Of a stretch of 64,000 nucleotides of DNA, positions 8,033-16,283 are shown one piece after another (positions within the stretch are counted from its first letter, which is position 1; each line of letters opens with the position of its first letter). The stretch lies in NCBI RefSeq assembly GCF_011090165.1, contig NZ_JAADJT010000007.1, positions 1-64,000 on the forward strand, read 5' to 3'. The stretch comes from Duganella aceris. GTDB lineage: Bacteria; Pseudomonadota; Gammaproteobacteria; Burkholderiales; Burkholderiaceae_D. Under the pieces are notes generated by a model. The model had not been told where the DNA came from, ran no database searches, and saw only the letters and a list, made by a program, of their open reading frames with translations. Made by a program: the position numbers and the translations under genes.

Positions 8033-8788
8033 ATGAATCAAACCGTTTCCGCCGCCGCCGCCCCCGTCCTGATGCCGAAGAAAAAGCACCGCAACCTCGC
8101 CCAAGGCGTGGTCGAGGGCTTCACCACCAGCATCCAGGCCGGCACGCTGAAGCCGGGCGAAAAACTGCCGACCGAGTCGGTCATCATGGAAATGCACGGC
8201 GTCAGCCGCACCGTGGTGCGCGAGGCGATCTCGCATCTGCAGGCGGCCGGGCTGGTGCAGACGCGCCACGGCATCGGCACCTTCGTGCTGGAGCCGCAGC
8301 CGGCCAACCTGCGCATCTCATCCGACACCATCCGCACCATCGGCGACGTGCTGGCTATCCTGGAGCTGCGCATCAGCCTGGAGACCGAGGCGGCCTGGCT
8401 GGCGGCCACCCGCCGCAGCGACGAGCAGGCGCGCGAAATGGGCGCGGTGCTCAAGCGCATCCAGGATTCGCAGACCCGTCCCGGCTCGGTGGAGTCGGAC
8501 GTCGCCTTCCATCTGCTGATCGCGCAGGCGACCGGCAACCGTTATTTCGTCGACATCCTCAGCGACCTGGGCAACACCATCATTCCGCGCGCGCGCGTCG
8601 ATTCGGCGCAGCTGGCGCACGACGACCCGATCGCCTACCAGGAACGCGTCAACCGCGAGCACGACGATATCTACCACGCCATCCTGCGCAAGGACGCCGA
8701 GGCGGCGCGCGCCGCGATGCGCACCCACCTCAGCAACAGCCGCGAGCGCCTGCGCCGCGCGCAAGAGGGCATCGCCGCCGGCGGCTGA
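8033..8788 (+). CDS. GntR-family (FadR subfamily) regulator of the kdgD operon
   Basis: This 251-aa protein has an N-terminal winged helix-turn-helix at about residues 24-90 (GEKLPTESVIMEMHGVSRTVVREAISHLQAAGLV, then RHGIGTFV) and a C-terminal all-helical FCD effector domain, as in FadR-type GntR regulators. The open frame extends far upstream inside the HDOD gene, and the ATG at 8033 is chosen because the HTH begins shortly after it. It lies directly before kdgD, and the same operator half-sites occur before both genes. The likely inducer is a galactarate or ketodeoxyglucarate intermediate (inference). Confidence 0.85.
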   Translation: MNQTVSAAAAPVLMPKKKHRNLAQGVVEGFTTSIQAGTLKPGEKLPTESVIMEMHGVSRTVVREAISHLQAAGLVQTRHGIGTFVLEPQPANLRISSDTIRTIGDVLAILELRISLETEAAWLAATRRSDEQAREMGAVLKRIQDSQTRPGSVESDVAFHLLIAQATGNRYFVDILSDLGNTIIPRARVDSAQLAHDDPIAYQERVNREHDDIYHAILRKDAEAARAAMRTHLSNSRERLRRAQEGIAAGG

Positions 8789-8846
8789 CTTAAAAGCAAC
8801 AGTCAAGCGGCCGACGCCGGCGATTCGCGGCTTTTCGCTAAATCGC

Positions 8847-8885
8847 TTGCCCTCATCCGGATATGGTTGTACGATGTCATACAAC
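8847..8885 (+). promoter_or_regulatory. kdgD promoter with GntR inverted-repeat operator
   Basis: TTGCCC (8847-8852), a 17-bp spacer and TACGAT (8870-8875) form a sigma-70-type promoter. The -10 lies inside the inverted repeat GTTGTACGATGTCATACAAC (8866-8885; 6-bp arms, 8-bp centre). Occupancy by the GntR protein would block RNA polymerase, so this is a repressor site by geometry. Confidence 0.72.
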
Positions 8886-8948
8886 AGGCGGCGATAAGCA
8901 GCCGGTGTTTTCCCATTCACATATCAGACATCGATTATTGGAGACAAT

Positions 8949-9860
8949 ATGCACCCGAATGACCTTAAAAAAATCCTTTCCTCCGGCCTGCTGTCGTTCC
9001 CGATCACGGACTTCGACGCTGAAGGCAATTTCCGCAAATCGTCCTATATCGAACGTCTGGAATGGCTGTCGCCGTACGGCGCGACCGCGCTGTTCGCCGC
9101 CGGCGGCACCGGCGAATTCTTCTCGCTGACCCCGCAGGAATACCCTGAAATCATCAAGACCGCCGTCGACACCTGCCGCGGCCAGGTGCCGATCCTGGCC
9201 GGCGTCGGTGGTCCGACCCGCATGGCCGCCGCCTACGCCAAAGAAGCCGAGAAAGCCGGCGCGCAAGGCTTGTTGCTGCTGCCGCACTACCTGACCGAAG
9301 CGTCGCAGGACGGCCTGATCGAACACGTGGCCGAAGTCTGCAAGGCCACCAACCTGGGCGTGGTCGTGTACAACCGCGCCAACTGCCGCCTGACCCCGGA
9401 CTCGCTGGCCAAGCTGGCCGACCGTTGCCCTAACCTGATCGGTTTCAAGGACGGCATCGGCGACATCGAACTGATGGTGTCGATCTGGCGCAAAATGGGC
9501 GACCGCTTCAGCTACCTGGGCGGCCTGCCGACCGCCGAAGTCTACGCCGCAGCGTACAAAGCGCTGGGCACTCCGGTGTACTCGTCGGCCGTGTTCAACT
9601 TCATGCCGAAACTGGCGATGGACTTCTACCACGCCGTCGCCTCGGACAACCACGCCGAACAGAACCGCATGCTGGACGAGTTCTTCCTGCCGTACCTGGA
9701 GATTCGCAACCGCAAGGCCGGCTACTCGGTATCGATCGTCAAGGCCGGCGCACGCCTGGTCGGTCACGACGGTGGTCCGGTGCGCGCACCGCTGACCGAT
9801 TTGACCGAAGCCGAATGCGACATGCTCAATACGCTGATCCTCAAGCAAGGCGCGCAGTAA
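8949..9860 (+). CDS. kdgD: 5-dehydro-4-deoxyglucarate dehydratase
   Basis: This 303-aa enzyme of the DHDPS/NAL TIM-barrel family converts 5-dehydro-4-deoxy-D-glucarate to 2,5-dioxopentanoate (2-oxoglutarate semialdehyde), CO2 and water. The sequence shows [12 protein letters not shown] (about residues 50-61), Tyr141 in [10 protein letters not shown], and the Schiff-base lysine Lys167 in [10 protein letters not shown]. The start [14 protein letters not shown] is typical of KdgD. Length matches the family. It is the first gene of the pathway operon, with the dehydrogenase for its product immediately downstream. The cytoplasmic pathway is fed by garD at 24358. Confidence 0.95.
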   Translation: MHPNDLKKILSSGLLSFPITDFDAEGNFRKSSYIERLEWLSPYGATALFAAGGTGEFFSLTPQEYPEIIKTAVDTCRGQVPILAGVGGPTRMAAAYAKEAEKAGAQGLLLLPHYLTEASQDGLIEHVAEVCKATNLGVVVYNRANCRLTPDSLAKLADRCPNLIGFKDGIGDIELMVSIWRKMGDRFSYLGGLPTAEVYAAAYKALGTPVYSSAVFNFMPKLAMDFYHAVASDNHAEQNRMLDEFFLPYLEIRNRKAGYSVSIVKAGARLVGHDGGPVRAPLTDLTEAECDMLNTLILKQGAQ

Positions 9861-9887
9861 TCCGCTAAGCTGTCGGTCACAAAATAC

Positions 9888-9910
9888 AAGCGCGGCTGGT
9901 CCGCGCTTTT
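9888..9910 (+). terminator. Intercistronic hairpin between kdgD and the dehydrogenase
   Basis: AAGCGCGG (9888-9895) and CCGCGCTT (9901-9908) form an 8-bp stem with a 5-nt loop, followed by only a short T stretch. It could be a weak terminator or a 3'-end stabiliser that lowers downstream expression relative to kdgD. Confidence 0.5.
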
Positions 9911-9930
9911 CACACATCTAAGGAGTTCAT

Positions 9931-11505
9931 ATGCAAGTAGCTGGCGAAATGATCATCGGCCGCAGCGCGGTCGTCGGTAAAGAAGGCACGATGAAAGCGA
10001 TCGATCCATCGCGCAACGTGGAAATCGAACCGGCGTTCGGCCTGGCCGGCGCCGCCGACCTGCAACGCGCCGCCGAGCTGGCCGATGCGGCCTTCGACGT
10101 CTACCGCGCCACCGGCCTGGAAGCCCGCGCCAAGTTCCTGGAAACCATCGCCGACCGCATCATGGACCTGGGTCCGGCGCTGATCGAACGCGCGATGCAG
10201 GAAACCGGCCTGCCGCAAGCCCGCCTCGAAGGCGAGCGCGGTCGCACCTGCAACCAGCTGAAGTTGTTCGCAAAAGTCGTGCGCGACGGCCGCTGGCAGT
10301 CCGCCACGCTGGACAGCGCGCTGCCTGAGCGCACCCCGCCGCGCAGCGACCTGCGCCTGCGTAAAATCGGCCTCGGCCCGGTCGCCGTGTTCGGCGCTTC
10401 CAACTTCCCGCTGGCGTTCTCGGTGGCCGGCGGCGATACCGCCTCGGCCCTGGCCGCCGGTTGCCCGGTGATCGTCAAGGCCCACTCGGCCCACCTGGGT
10501 ACCTCGGAACTGGTCGGCAAGGCCGTCGCCAAGGCCGCGCAAGAGTGTGATATGCCTGAAGGCGTGTTCTCGATGCTGATCGGCTCCGGCCAGACCATCG
10601 GCCAGAATCTGGTCAGCCATCCTGCGATCAAAGCGGTGGGCTTCACCGGTTCGCGCGCCGGCGGCATCGCCCTGATGAAAACCGCCGCCGCACGCAAGGA
10701 GCCTATCCCTGTGTACGCCGAAATGAGCTCGATCAATCCGGTGTTCCTGCTGCCGGGCTCGCTGGACAACGCCAAGCTGCCGCAATCGTTCGCCGATTCG
10801 CTGACCCTGGGCGCCGGCCAGTTCTGCACCAATCCAGGCCTGCTGATCGCGCTGAAAAGCGACAAGCTGCAAGCCTTCGTCGACGCCGCCGCCGGCACCA
10901 TCGGCGGCAAGGGCGCATCGACCATGCTGACCCCTGGCATCCATAAAGCCTATGTCAACGGCGTTGGCAGCCTGGCCGGCGTCGAAGGCGTCACGCAAGT
11001 GGCCGCGGGCCAGACCACCGACGCGCCATGCGCCGCGCAAGCCTTCCTGTACCAGGTCGACGCGCAGCGCTTCCTGACCGACGCCGCGCTGGAAGGCGAG
11101 ATCTTCGGACCAACCTCGCTGCTGGTGGTATGCGACGACGTGGCGCAGATGCTGGCCGTGGCCGAGCACCTGGAAGGCCAGCTGACCGCCGCCGTCCACG
11201 CCACCGAGGCAGACCGCGAAACCGCCGCCCGCCTGTTGCCTGTGCTGGAACGCAAAGTGGGCCGCATCCTGTTCAACGGCTTCGGCACCGGCGTCGAAGT
11301 CTCGCACGCGATGGTGCACGGCGGCCCGTTCCCATCGACGTCGGACAGCCGTTCGACCTCGGTCGGCGCCTCGGCCATCGACCGCTTCGTGCGCCCGGTT
11401 TGCTACCAAGACGTGCCGGCGTATCTGCTGCCTGAATCGCTGAGCGACGCCAATCCGCAAAACATTCCGCGCGTCGTCAACGGCGACCTGGCATGGAAGG
11501 CGTAA
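9931..11505 (+). CDS. 2,5-dioxovalerate (2-oxoglutarate semialdehyde) dehydrogenase
   Basis: This 524-aa NAD(P)-dependent aldehyde dehydrogenase oxidises the KdgD product to 2-oxoglutarate. The cofactor motif GFTGSRAGG is at about residues 237-245. The general base Glu264 is in [10 protein letters not shown], and the nucleophile Cys299 is in [10 protein letters not shown]. The long N-terminal extension and E-M-S-S-I-N-P motif are typical of the KGSADH class that clusters with KdgD. The ribosome-binding site AAGGAG lies eight bases before the start. The gene overlaps the next one by 13 bp, a sign of translational coupling. Confidence 0.93.
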   Translation: MQVAGEMIIGRSAVVGKEGTMKAIDPSRNVEIEPAFGLAGAADLQRAAELADAAFDVYRATGLEARAKFLETIADRIMDLGPALIERAMQETGLPQARLEGERGRTCNQLKLFAKVVRDGRWQSATLDSALPERTPPRSDLRLRKIGLGPVAVFGASNFPLAFSVAGGDTASALAAGCPVIVKAHSAHLGTSELVGKAVAKAAQECDMPEGVFSMLIGSGQTIGQNLVSHPAIKAVGFTGSRAGGIALMKTAAARKEPIPVYAEMSSINPVFLLPGSLDNAKLPQSFADSLTLGAGQFCTNPGLLIALKSDKLQAFVDAAAGTIGGKGASTMLTPGIHKAYVNGVGSLAGVEGVTQVAAGQTTDAPCAAQAFLYQVDAQRFLTDAALEGEIFGPTSLLVVCDDVAQMLAVAEHLEGQLTAAVHATEADRETAARLLPVLERKVGRILFNGFGTGVEVSHAMVHGGPFPSTSDSRSTSVGASAIDRFVRPVCYQDVPAYLLPESLSDANPQNIPRVVNGDLAWKA

Positions 11506-12380
11506 CTCGCGTCGATGGCGTCAGCTGCACGGTGGGCGAAAGCCCGACGTGGAGCGCGCAGGAAGGCGCCTGGTATTGGGTCGACATTCCGGCCAAGCGT
11601 GTCTGGCGCCTGGATGGTTCGACCGGCGCTTCCCGTTATTGGGAGCAGTCCGAGATGGTCGCCTGTGTGGCGGCCAAGCAGGGCGGCGGCCTGATCGCGG
11701 GCATGGAGACCGGCATCTTCAGCCTGGAACTGGGCGCGGCGCAAGCTTCGGTCCAGACCCGGCTGGCGGCGCCGGCGTCCGGCCTGGGTGAAGGCATGCG
11801 CTTCAACGACGGCCGTTGCGACCGTCAGGGACGCTTCTGGAGCGGCACCATGTTCATGGACATGGGCGCGGCGCGTCCGGTCGGGCAGCTGTATCGCTAC
11901 GACGCGGCGCGCGGCATTTCGGCGCCGATGGTGTCGGACCTGATCACGCAGAACGGCACGGCGTTTTCGCCGGATGGCCGCACCATGTACCTGTCGGACT
12001 CGCATCCGTCGCGGCGCATGGTGTGGGCGTTCGACTACGACATCGCCGACGGCGTGCCGTCGGGCCGGCGCGTGTTCGCCGATCTGACCACCCAGGTGGG
12101 CCGTCCCGACGGCGCGGCGGTCGATGCCGATGGCTGCTATTGGGTCTGCGGTAACGACGGCGGCTACATCATGCGCTTCACGCCGGACGGCAAGCTGGAT
12201 CGCCGCGTCGACGTGCCGATGCTGAAGCCATCCATGTGCGCCTTCGGCGGCAAGGATCTGGACACGCTGCTGGTGACCTCCATCGTCTCCGGCAAGTCGG
12301 AGGACGCGGAGTGGGGCGGTACGGTGGTGATGCTGCGTCCCGGCGTCAAGGGACTGGCGGAAACGCCGTTCGGCGCGTGA
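11493..12380 (+). CDS. SMP-30/gluconolactonase-family sugar lactonase
   Basis: This 295-aa six-bladed beta-propeller lactonase has the divalent-metal ligands expected for SMP-30 proteins: Glu16 in VGESPTW, the Asn in [15 protein letters not shown] and [12 protein letters not shown], and the Asp in [12 protein letters not shown]. In this pathway it most likely opens the galactaro- or glucaro-lactone made by uronate dehydrogenase, the role of UxuL-type lactonases in pseudomonads. That assignment rests on context. It overlaps the upstream dehydrogenase by 13 bp and the downstream GH43 start by 1 bp, so it is embedded in the operon. Confidence 0.85.
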   Translation: MEGVTRVDGVSCTVGESPTWSAQEGAWYWVDIPAKRVWRLDGSTGASRYWEQSEMVACVAAKQGGGLIAGMETGIFSLELGAAQASVQTRLAAPASGLGEGMRFNDGRCDRQGRFWSGTMFMDMGAARPVGQLYRYDAARGISAPMVSDLITQNGTAFSPDGRTMYLSDSHPSRRMVWAFDYDIADGVPSGRRVFADLTTQVGRPDGAAVDADGCYWVCGNDGGYIMRFTPDGKLDRRVDVPMLKPSMCAFGGKDLDTLLVTSIVSGKSEDAEWGGTVVMLRPGVKGLAETPFGA

Positions 12381-13966
12381 TGAGAGGGCGGATGCTGATC
12401 AGGTGTCTGCCCTTTTTCTTTGCGGCCCTGCTGGCCGCGTGCGGCGTCGCGCCGACCGCCGACGACGAGTATCGCAATCCGATACTGCACGCCGATTATT
12501 CCGATCCCGATGCGATCCGTGTCGGCGACAAATACTATCTGGTTTCATCGAGTTTCAATAGCGCGCCCGGCTTGCCTCTGCTGGAGTCGCCGGACATGGT
12601 CAACTGGACGCTGGTTGGCCACGCCCTGCCGCAGCAGGTGCCATTGGACGTGTTCGCGTTGCCGCAGCATGGCAAGGGCGTGTGGGCGCCTTGCCTGCGC
12701 TACCACGACGGCAAGTTCTGGATCTTCTATCCCGATCCGGATTTCGGCATCTATGTGATCACCGCGACTTCGTTCGCCGGTCCGTGGAGCGCGCCGCGCC
12801 TGCTGCTGGCGGGGAAAGGCCTGATCGATCCGACGCCGCTGTGGGACGACGACGGCCAGGCTTATCTACTTCACGCCTTAGCCAAGAGCCGCGCGGGCTT
12901 CAACAATGTACTGACGCTGCGGCGCATGAAGCCGGACGCCAGCGGCATGCTGGACGATGCTGGCCGCGTGGTCATCGACGCCAACAAGCTGCCCGGCTAC
13001 ACGACGCTGGAAGGGCCGAAGTTCTACAAGCGCGACGGTTACTACTACGTGTTCGCGCCGGCCGGCGGCGTGGAGCAGGGCTGGCAGTCGGTGTTCCGTT
13101 CGCGCAGCATCGACGGGCCGTACGAGGTGCGCATCGTGCTGGCCCAGGGCGCGTCGGCGGTGAACGGTCCGCACCAGGGCGCGTGGGTGCAGACGCCGCA
13201 AGGCGAGGATTGGTTCTTCCACTTCCAGGACAAGCGCGCGTATGGCCGCGTGGTGCATTTGCAGCCGATGCGCTGGCGCGATGGTTGGCCGGTGATCGGC
13301 GAGGATGTCGCAGGCAGCGGCACCGGGCAGCCGGTGGCGCGGCATCGCAAGCCGGTGGCCGGCTACGCATCGACGGCGCCCGCCACCAGCGATGAATTCG
13401 ACGGCGCGGCGCTTGGCCTGCAATGGCAGTGGAACGCCAACTGGCGGCCGGAGTGGTATGCGCTTGATGGCGGCCGATTACGCTTGTTCGGCCAGCCCCG
13501 CGCCGGCAATCTGTGGGACGTGCCGTCGCTGCTGCTGCAAAAGCTGCCGGCGGAATCCTTCACGGTGACGACGAAGCTAGACGTGTCGGGCATGGCCGAT
13601 GGCGGCGATGCGGGCCTGGTTATGTACGGCCTCGATTACGCATGGCTGGGCGTGCGCCGCGCCGACGGCAAGTCGCGGCTCGCGCTGGTCAACTGCCACA
13701 AGGCGAACGCCAAGTGCCGCGAGAACGAGGAGGCCGGCGTGGCGCTGACATCGCCGCAAGTCTGGCTGCGCATGCAAGTGCGCGTCGGCGGCGTGACGCG
13801 CTTCTCCTACAGCTACGACGACCGTGCCTACACGCCGATCGGCGCGCCGTTCACCGCCGCCATGGGCCGCTGGGTCGGCGCGCAAATGGGCCTGTTCAGT
13901 GCATCGAACGGCGCCGCCGCCGTAGGCCACATTGACATCGACCACTTCCGCGTCACGCCCGATTGA
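12380..13966 (+). CDS. Glycoside hydrolase family 43 lipoprotein
   Basis: This 528-aa enzyme has a lipoprotein signal, with the lipobox LLAAC placing the acylated Cys near residue 21, so it is probably anchored in the outer membrane. The N-terminal five-bladed propeller carries the GH43 base motif (HADYSDPDAIRVGDKYYLVSS), the pKa-modulating Asp in LIDPTPLWDDDG and the general acid Glu in TTLEGPKFYKRDG. The C-terminal ~190 residues form a concanavalin-like beta-sandwich common to GH43 xylosidase/arabinosidase enzymes. It probably trims arabinan or xylose side chains of pectin. Start choice: ATG 12380 overlaps the lactonase stop, with ATG 12392 as an alternative. Confidence 0.88.
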   Translation: MRGRMLIRCLPFFFAALLAACGVAPTADDEYRNPILHADYSDPDAIRVGDKYYLVSSSFNSAPGLPLLESPDMVNWTLVGHALPQQVPLDVFALPQHGKGVWAPCLRYHDGKFWIFYPDPDFGIYVITATSFAGPWSAPRLLLAGKGLIDPTPLWDDDGQAYLLHALAKSRAGFNNVLTLRRMKPDASGMLDDAGRVVIDANKLPGYTTLEGPKFYKRDGYYYVFAPAGGVEQGWQSVFRSRSIDGPYEVRIVLAQGASAVNGPHQGAWVQTPQGEDWFFHFQDKRAYGRVVHLQPMRWRDGWPVIGEDVAGSGTGQPVARHRKPVAGYASTAPATSDEFDGAALGLQWQWNANWRPEWYALDGGRLRLFGQPRAGNLWDVPSLLLQKLPAESFTVTTKLDVSGMADGGDAGLVMYGLDYAWLGVRRADGKSRLALVNCHKANAKCRENEEAGVALTSPQVWLRMQVRVGGVTRFSYSYDDRAYTPIGAPFTAAMGRWVGAQMGLFSASNGAAAVGHIDIDHFRVTPD

Positions 13967-14033
13967 CGGCTGGTTTGATTGGCCTGCATCAAACGAATTG
14001 CCGATCCCGCAGCAGTATAATTTTGCCAGGCAA

Positions 14034-14198
14034 GTGGTGCTTGGCTTGGCGATCATCAGCTCGGCCGTCATGGCAGGCTATGCCTGCTACCCGGACAATA
14101 AGGCGCTGGTCGCGCTGACCGAAATGATTAAGATCGGCGCGCTGCCGCTGGCGACCTTGGTGATCTCGTTCTATTTTTCCAACGGCACTCGGAAGTGA
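14034..14198 (+). CDS. Small two-helix membrane protein (hypothetical)
   Basis: The reading frame 13932-14198 could encode up to 88 aa. Its C-terminal 54 residues form two hydrophobic helices (VVLGLAIISSAVMAGYACY and MIKIGALPLATLVISFYF) and a short charged tail, a holin-like or small-membrane-protein layout. A TATAAT at 14016-14021 lies just before GTG codons at 14034 and 14037, which I prefer as the start. The alternative ATG at 13932 overlaps the GH43 end. The frame ends exactly where the convergent gene ends (stops at 14196-14198 and 14199-14201). No function can be given, and it may not be expressed. Confidence 0.4.
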   Translation: MVLGLAIISSAVMAGYACYPDNKALVALTEMIKIGALPLATLVISFYFSNGTRK

Positions 14199-14684
14199 TC
14201 ACTGCCTCTTCAACAGTAGCTTGAACTGGGTGACCCATTTCTCTTTGAGGTACATTTCGCTGAGGGCTTCGTAGGCATCGGGGCCGGAGGGTGTCCAGCG
14301 GCTGCGGTAGGTGAGGGGTTTGCCGTCGGCGACGTATTGCGTCTCCGGGAAATCCAGGCCGGTGGCGGTCGGCGTCATCGTGCCGCGGCTGTAGCCGCCG
14401 CCGTTTTCCACATACAGATACGCGACCGTCTTCGCCGCCGAATCGTAGTAGTAGATGGTCTCGCCGACATAGTCAGGCTTGCCCGGCGAGCGCACCGTGT
14501 GCACGTCGCGCAGCACATTGCCTTCGTAAGCCCATTGGAAGCAATGCTCGTCGCTCTGCTTCCCACCCGGGAAATCACCCTTCCAGCAATGCCCCGCCAG
14601 AAAAGCCATCGGCTTCAAGGCGTCAATCGGCGCGGCCTGTGCGGCAGCGGAACAAAGCAGCAACGACAAGATCAACGGACGCAT
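14199..14684 (-). CDS. Secreted hypothetical protein
   Basis: This 161-aa protein starts with a clear signal peptide (MRPLILSLLLCSAAAQAA). The mature part is beta-rich, with two Cys near its start (HCWKGDF and HCFQW) that could pair, and the segment FQWAYEGNVLRDVHTVRS. This resembles small periplasmic lipocalin-like DUF proteins, but I do not recognise the family with confidence. The ATG at 14684 has the ribosome-binding site AGGGAGG. It is the last gene of the minus-strand pectin gene set, 39 bp after the pectinesterase, so its function may be connected. Confidence 0.65.
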   Translation of the reverse strand: MRPLILSLLLCSAAAQAAPIDALKPMAFLAGHCWKGDFPGGKQSDEHCFQWAYEGNVLRDVHTVRSPGKPDYVGETIYYYDSAAKTVAYLYVENGGGYSRGTMTPTATGLDFPETQYVADGKPLTYRSRWTPSGPDAYEALSEMYLKEKWVTQFKLLLKRQ

Positions 14685-14723
14685 GACGGACCTCCCTGAA
14701 TATGTGTCGTCAGTATATGCCAA

Positions 14724-16283
14724 CTAAGGCTGCCAGCCGTTGAGGATGAACGACGGCTTGCGGTAGTTTTCGATGGTCTCCGCGTCCTTCACCTTGTCCA
14801 GTTGTCGCGACGCGGGATGGCGCTGTGCGGCGTCGATCGGCGTGCCGTCGGCGTTGCGGCTGTTGTATTCCCAGAAGCGCACGTGCGTCGCGTCGCCGTC
14901 GACGGGCCCCCAGCCGGCTGGGCTGATGCCGTTTAACGTGGCGTTGATCAGCACCGCTTCGGCATGCGGATAGTTCTTGCCCTTGTTGGCCGGCAGGCGC
15001 GCCAGTTCGGTCTGTCCGCCGCCCAGGGTCTTGAAGCTGCAATCGACAAACACGTTGCCGTGGTTGGTGGATGGATTGCGTATCCACATGAAGGCGCCCA
15101 CAGACTGGATCTCGCAGCGCTCGAAGAAGGCCGGCCCCCGGCCCAGTATCGTGTCGCCGTGGCCGATCACCTTCACGTCCGGCAGATAGGTGCTGCCGTT
15201 GACTTGCAGCGCGTCGCCGGAGCCGATCACCGTCACCTTGCTGACGATGTTTTCCTCGCCGGTGATCAGCAGGCCCTCGGCCTGGCCTTGCAGTGTGGTC
15301 TCCAGCGCCAGGTCGCGCAGGTGTACGGCTTTGACGTTGTCGGCGGCGAAGGCGGCGCGGCGTGAGGGGAAGGTGCCCGGTTGCTCGTTGGTGCTGATGT
15401 TGGGCGGGTGCGGATTGAAGGCTTCATTGTTCGCGTAGTGAATGCGTACCTTGTCGCGCTGCTCGCCCTGTATCGTCAGGTTCGACTTGTTGCGGAAGTA
15501 GACGATCTCCTCGTAGTCGCCGTTGTGCACGTAGATGGTGGTGCGCTTGGCCGGATGGTCCGGCACGAAGTCGAGCGCGCCTTGGACGGTGTTGAAATCG
15601 CCCGTGCCGTCAGCGCTGACCACGACGCGCTCGGCATCCGCGCGCGGCGCTTTCGGCTTGGTGCTGAAGCGCCAACCCTGCTTGCCGCTGATGCCCTCGA
15701 AGCCGGTGATGACGCCGGGGTCGATCTGCACGTAATAGCGCTTGCCGTAGTCGAGCAGGTTGTTGTGCGGGTAGATTGTCGCGGTCTTGTCGCGCACGAT
15801 CACCGGGTGGAAGTGGAAGCCGTCCGTGAAGCCGCCAATGATGGTGAGTTGGAACTTGTTGCCGCCTGCTTCCGCGCCGGCCGATGGCGTGCCGGGCTTG
15901 GTGTCGGCGTTGGTCGCGCGCGGACCGTCGGCGTACGCGTAGGGCGTCGACAAGTAAGGTGCGGCCGGCAGCTTGGTGCGTTCGGTCGGGCCGGCGGGAA
16001 TGCTCATATCCAGCGTGTCGACCAGGCGGTCGGTGGCCGCGTCGTAGATGCGGATCTGGCCGGAGCTGCCGAGCACCGGCGGCTGGTCGAAGCGCAGCAC
16101 TAGATGCGCGTCCGGATTGACGCGCTGCGCCCCGCTGGCGGGCAGCAGCGCCACCGCGCCACGCGCTGCGCTGACCGGGGCCGTTGCGCCGTGCGCCGCG
16201 CTGGCCGGGACCGACGCGGTAAGGGCGACGAGCGCGGCGACGGCTGCGAGGCCCGTAAGCGGGAGCGCGCGCATATCAGGCAT
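14724..16283 (-). CDS. Pectin methylesterase (CE8) with N-terminal extension
   Basis: This 519-aa secreted enzyme has a signal peptide (ALPLTGLAAVAALVALTASVPASA), a roughly 170-residue N-terminal beta domain (LLPASGAQRVNPDAHLVLRF), and a right-handed parallel beta-helix of the CE8 family from about residue 215 (VVSADGTGDFNTVQGALDFV). The two catalytic aspartates are probably in GHGDTILGRGPAFF and GNVFVDCSF. It removes methyl esters from homogalacturonan and prepares it for the GH28 enzyme. It overlaps the GH28 stop by 8 bp if translation starts at 16283. The ATG at 16274 (MRALPL) is equally plausible. Confidence 0.88.
   Translation of the reverse strand: MPDMRALPLTGLAAVAALVALTASVPASAAHGATAPVSAARGAVALLPASGAQRVNPDAHLVLRFDQPPVLGSSGQIRIYDAATDRLVDTLDMSIPAGPTERTKLPAAPYLSTPYAYADGPRATNADTKPGTPSAGAEAGGNKFQLTIIGGFTDGFHFHPVIVRDKTATIYPHNNLLDYGKRYYVQIDPGVITGFEGISGKQGWRFSTKPKAPRADAERVVVSADGTGDFNTVQGALDFVPDHPAKRTTIYVHNGDYEEIVYFRNKSNLTIQGEQRDKVRIHYANNEAFNPHPPNISTNEQPGTFPSRRAAFAADNVKAVHLRDLALETTLQGQAEGLLITGEENIVSKVTVIGSGDALQVNGSTYLPDVKVIGHGDTILGRGPAFFERCEIQSVGAFMWIRNPSTNHGNVFVDCSFKTLGGGQTELARLPANKGKNYPHAEAVLINATLNGISPAGWGPVDGDATHVRFWEYNSRNADGTPIDAAQRHPASRQLDKVKDAETIENYRKPSFILNGWQP

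Noticed and set aside
12236..12379. Longer N-terminus for the GH43 protein
   Set aside because: The extension lies inside the lactonase gene and would bury the lipoprotein signal peptide. The ATG at 12380 places it at the N-terminus.
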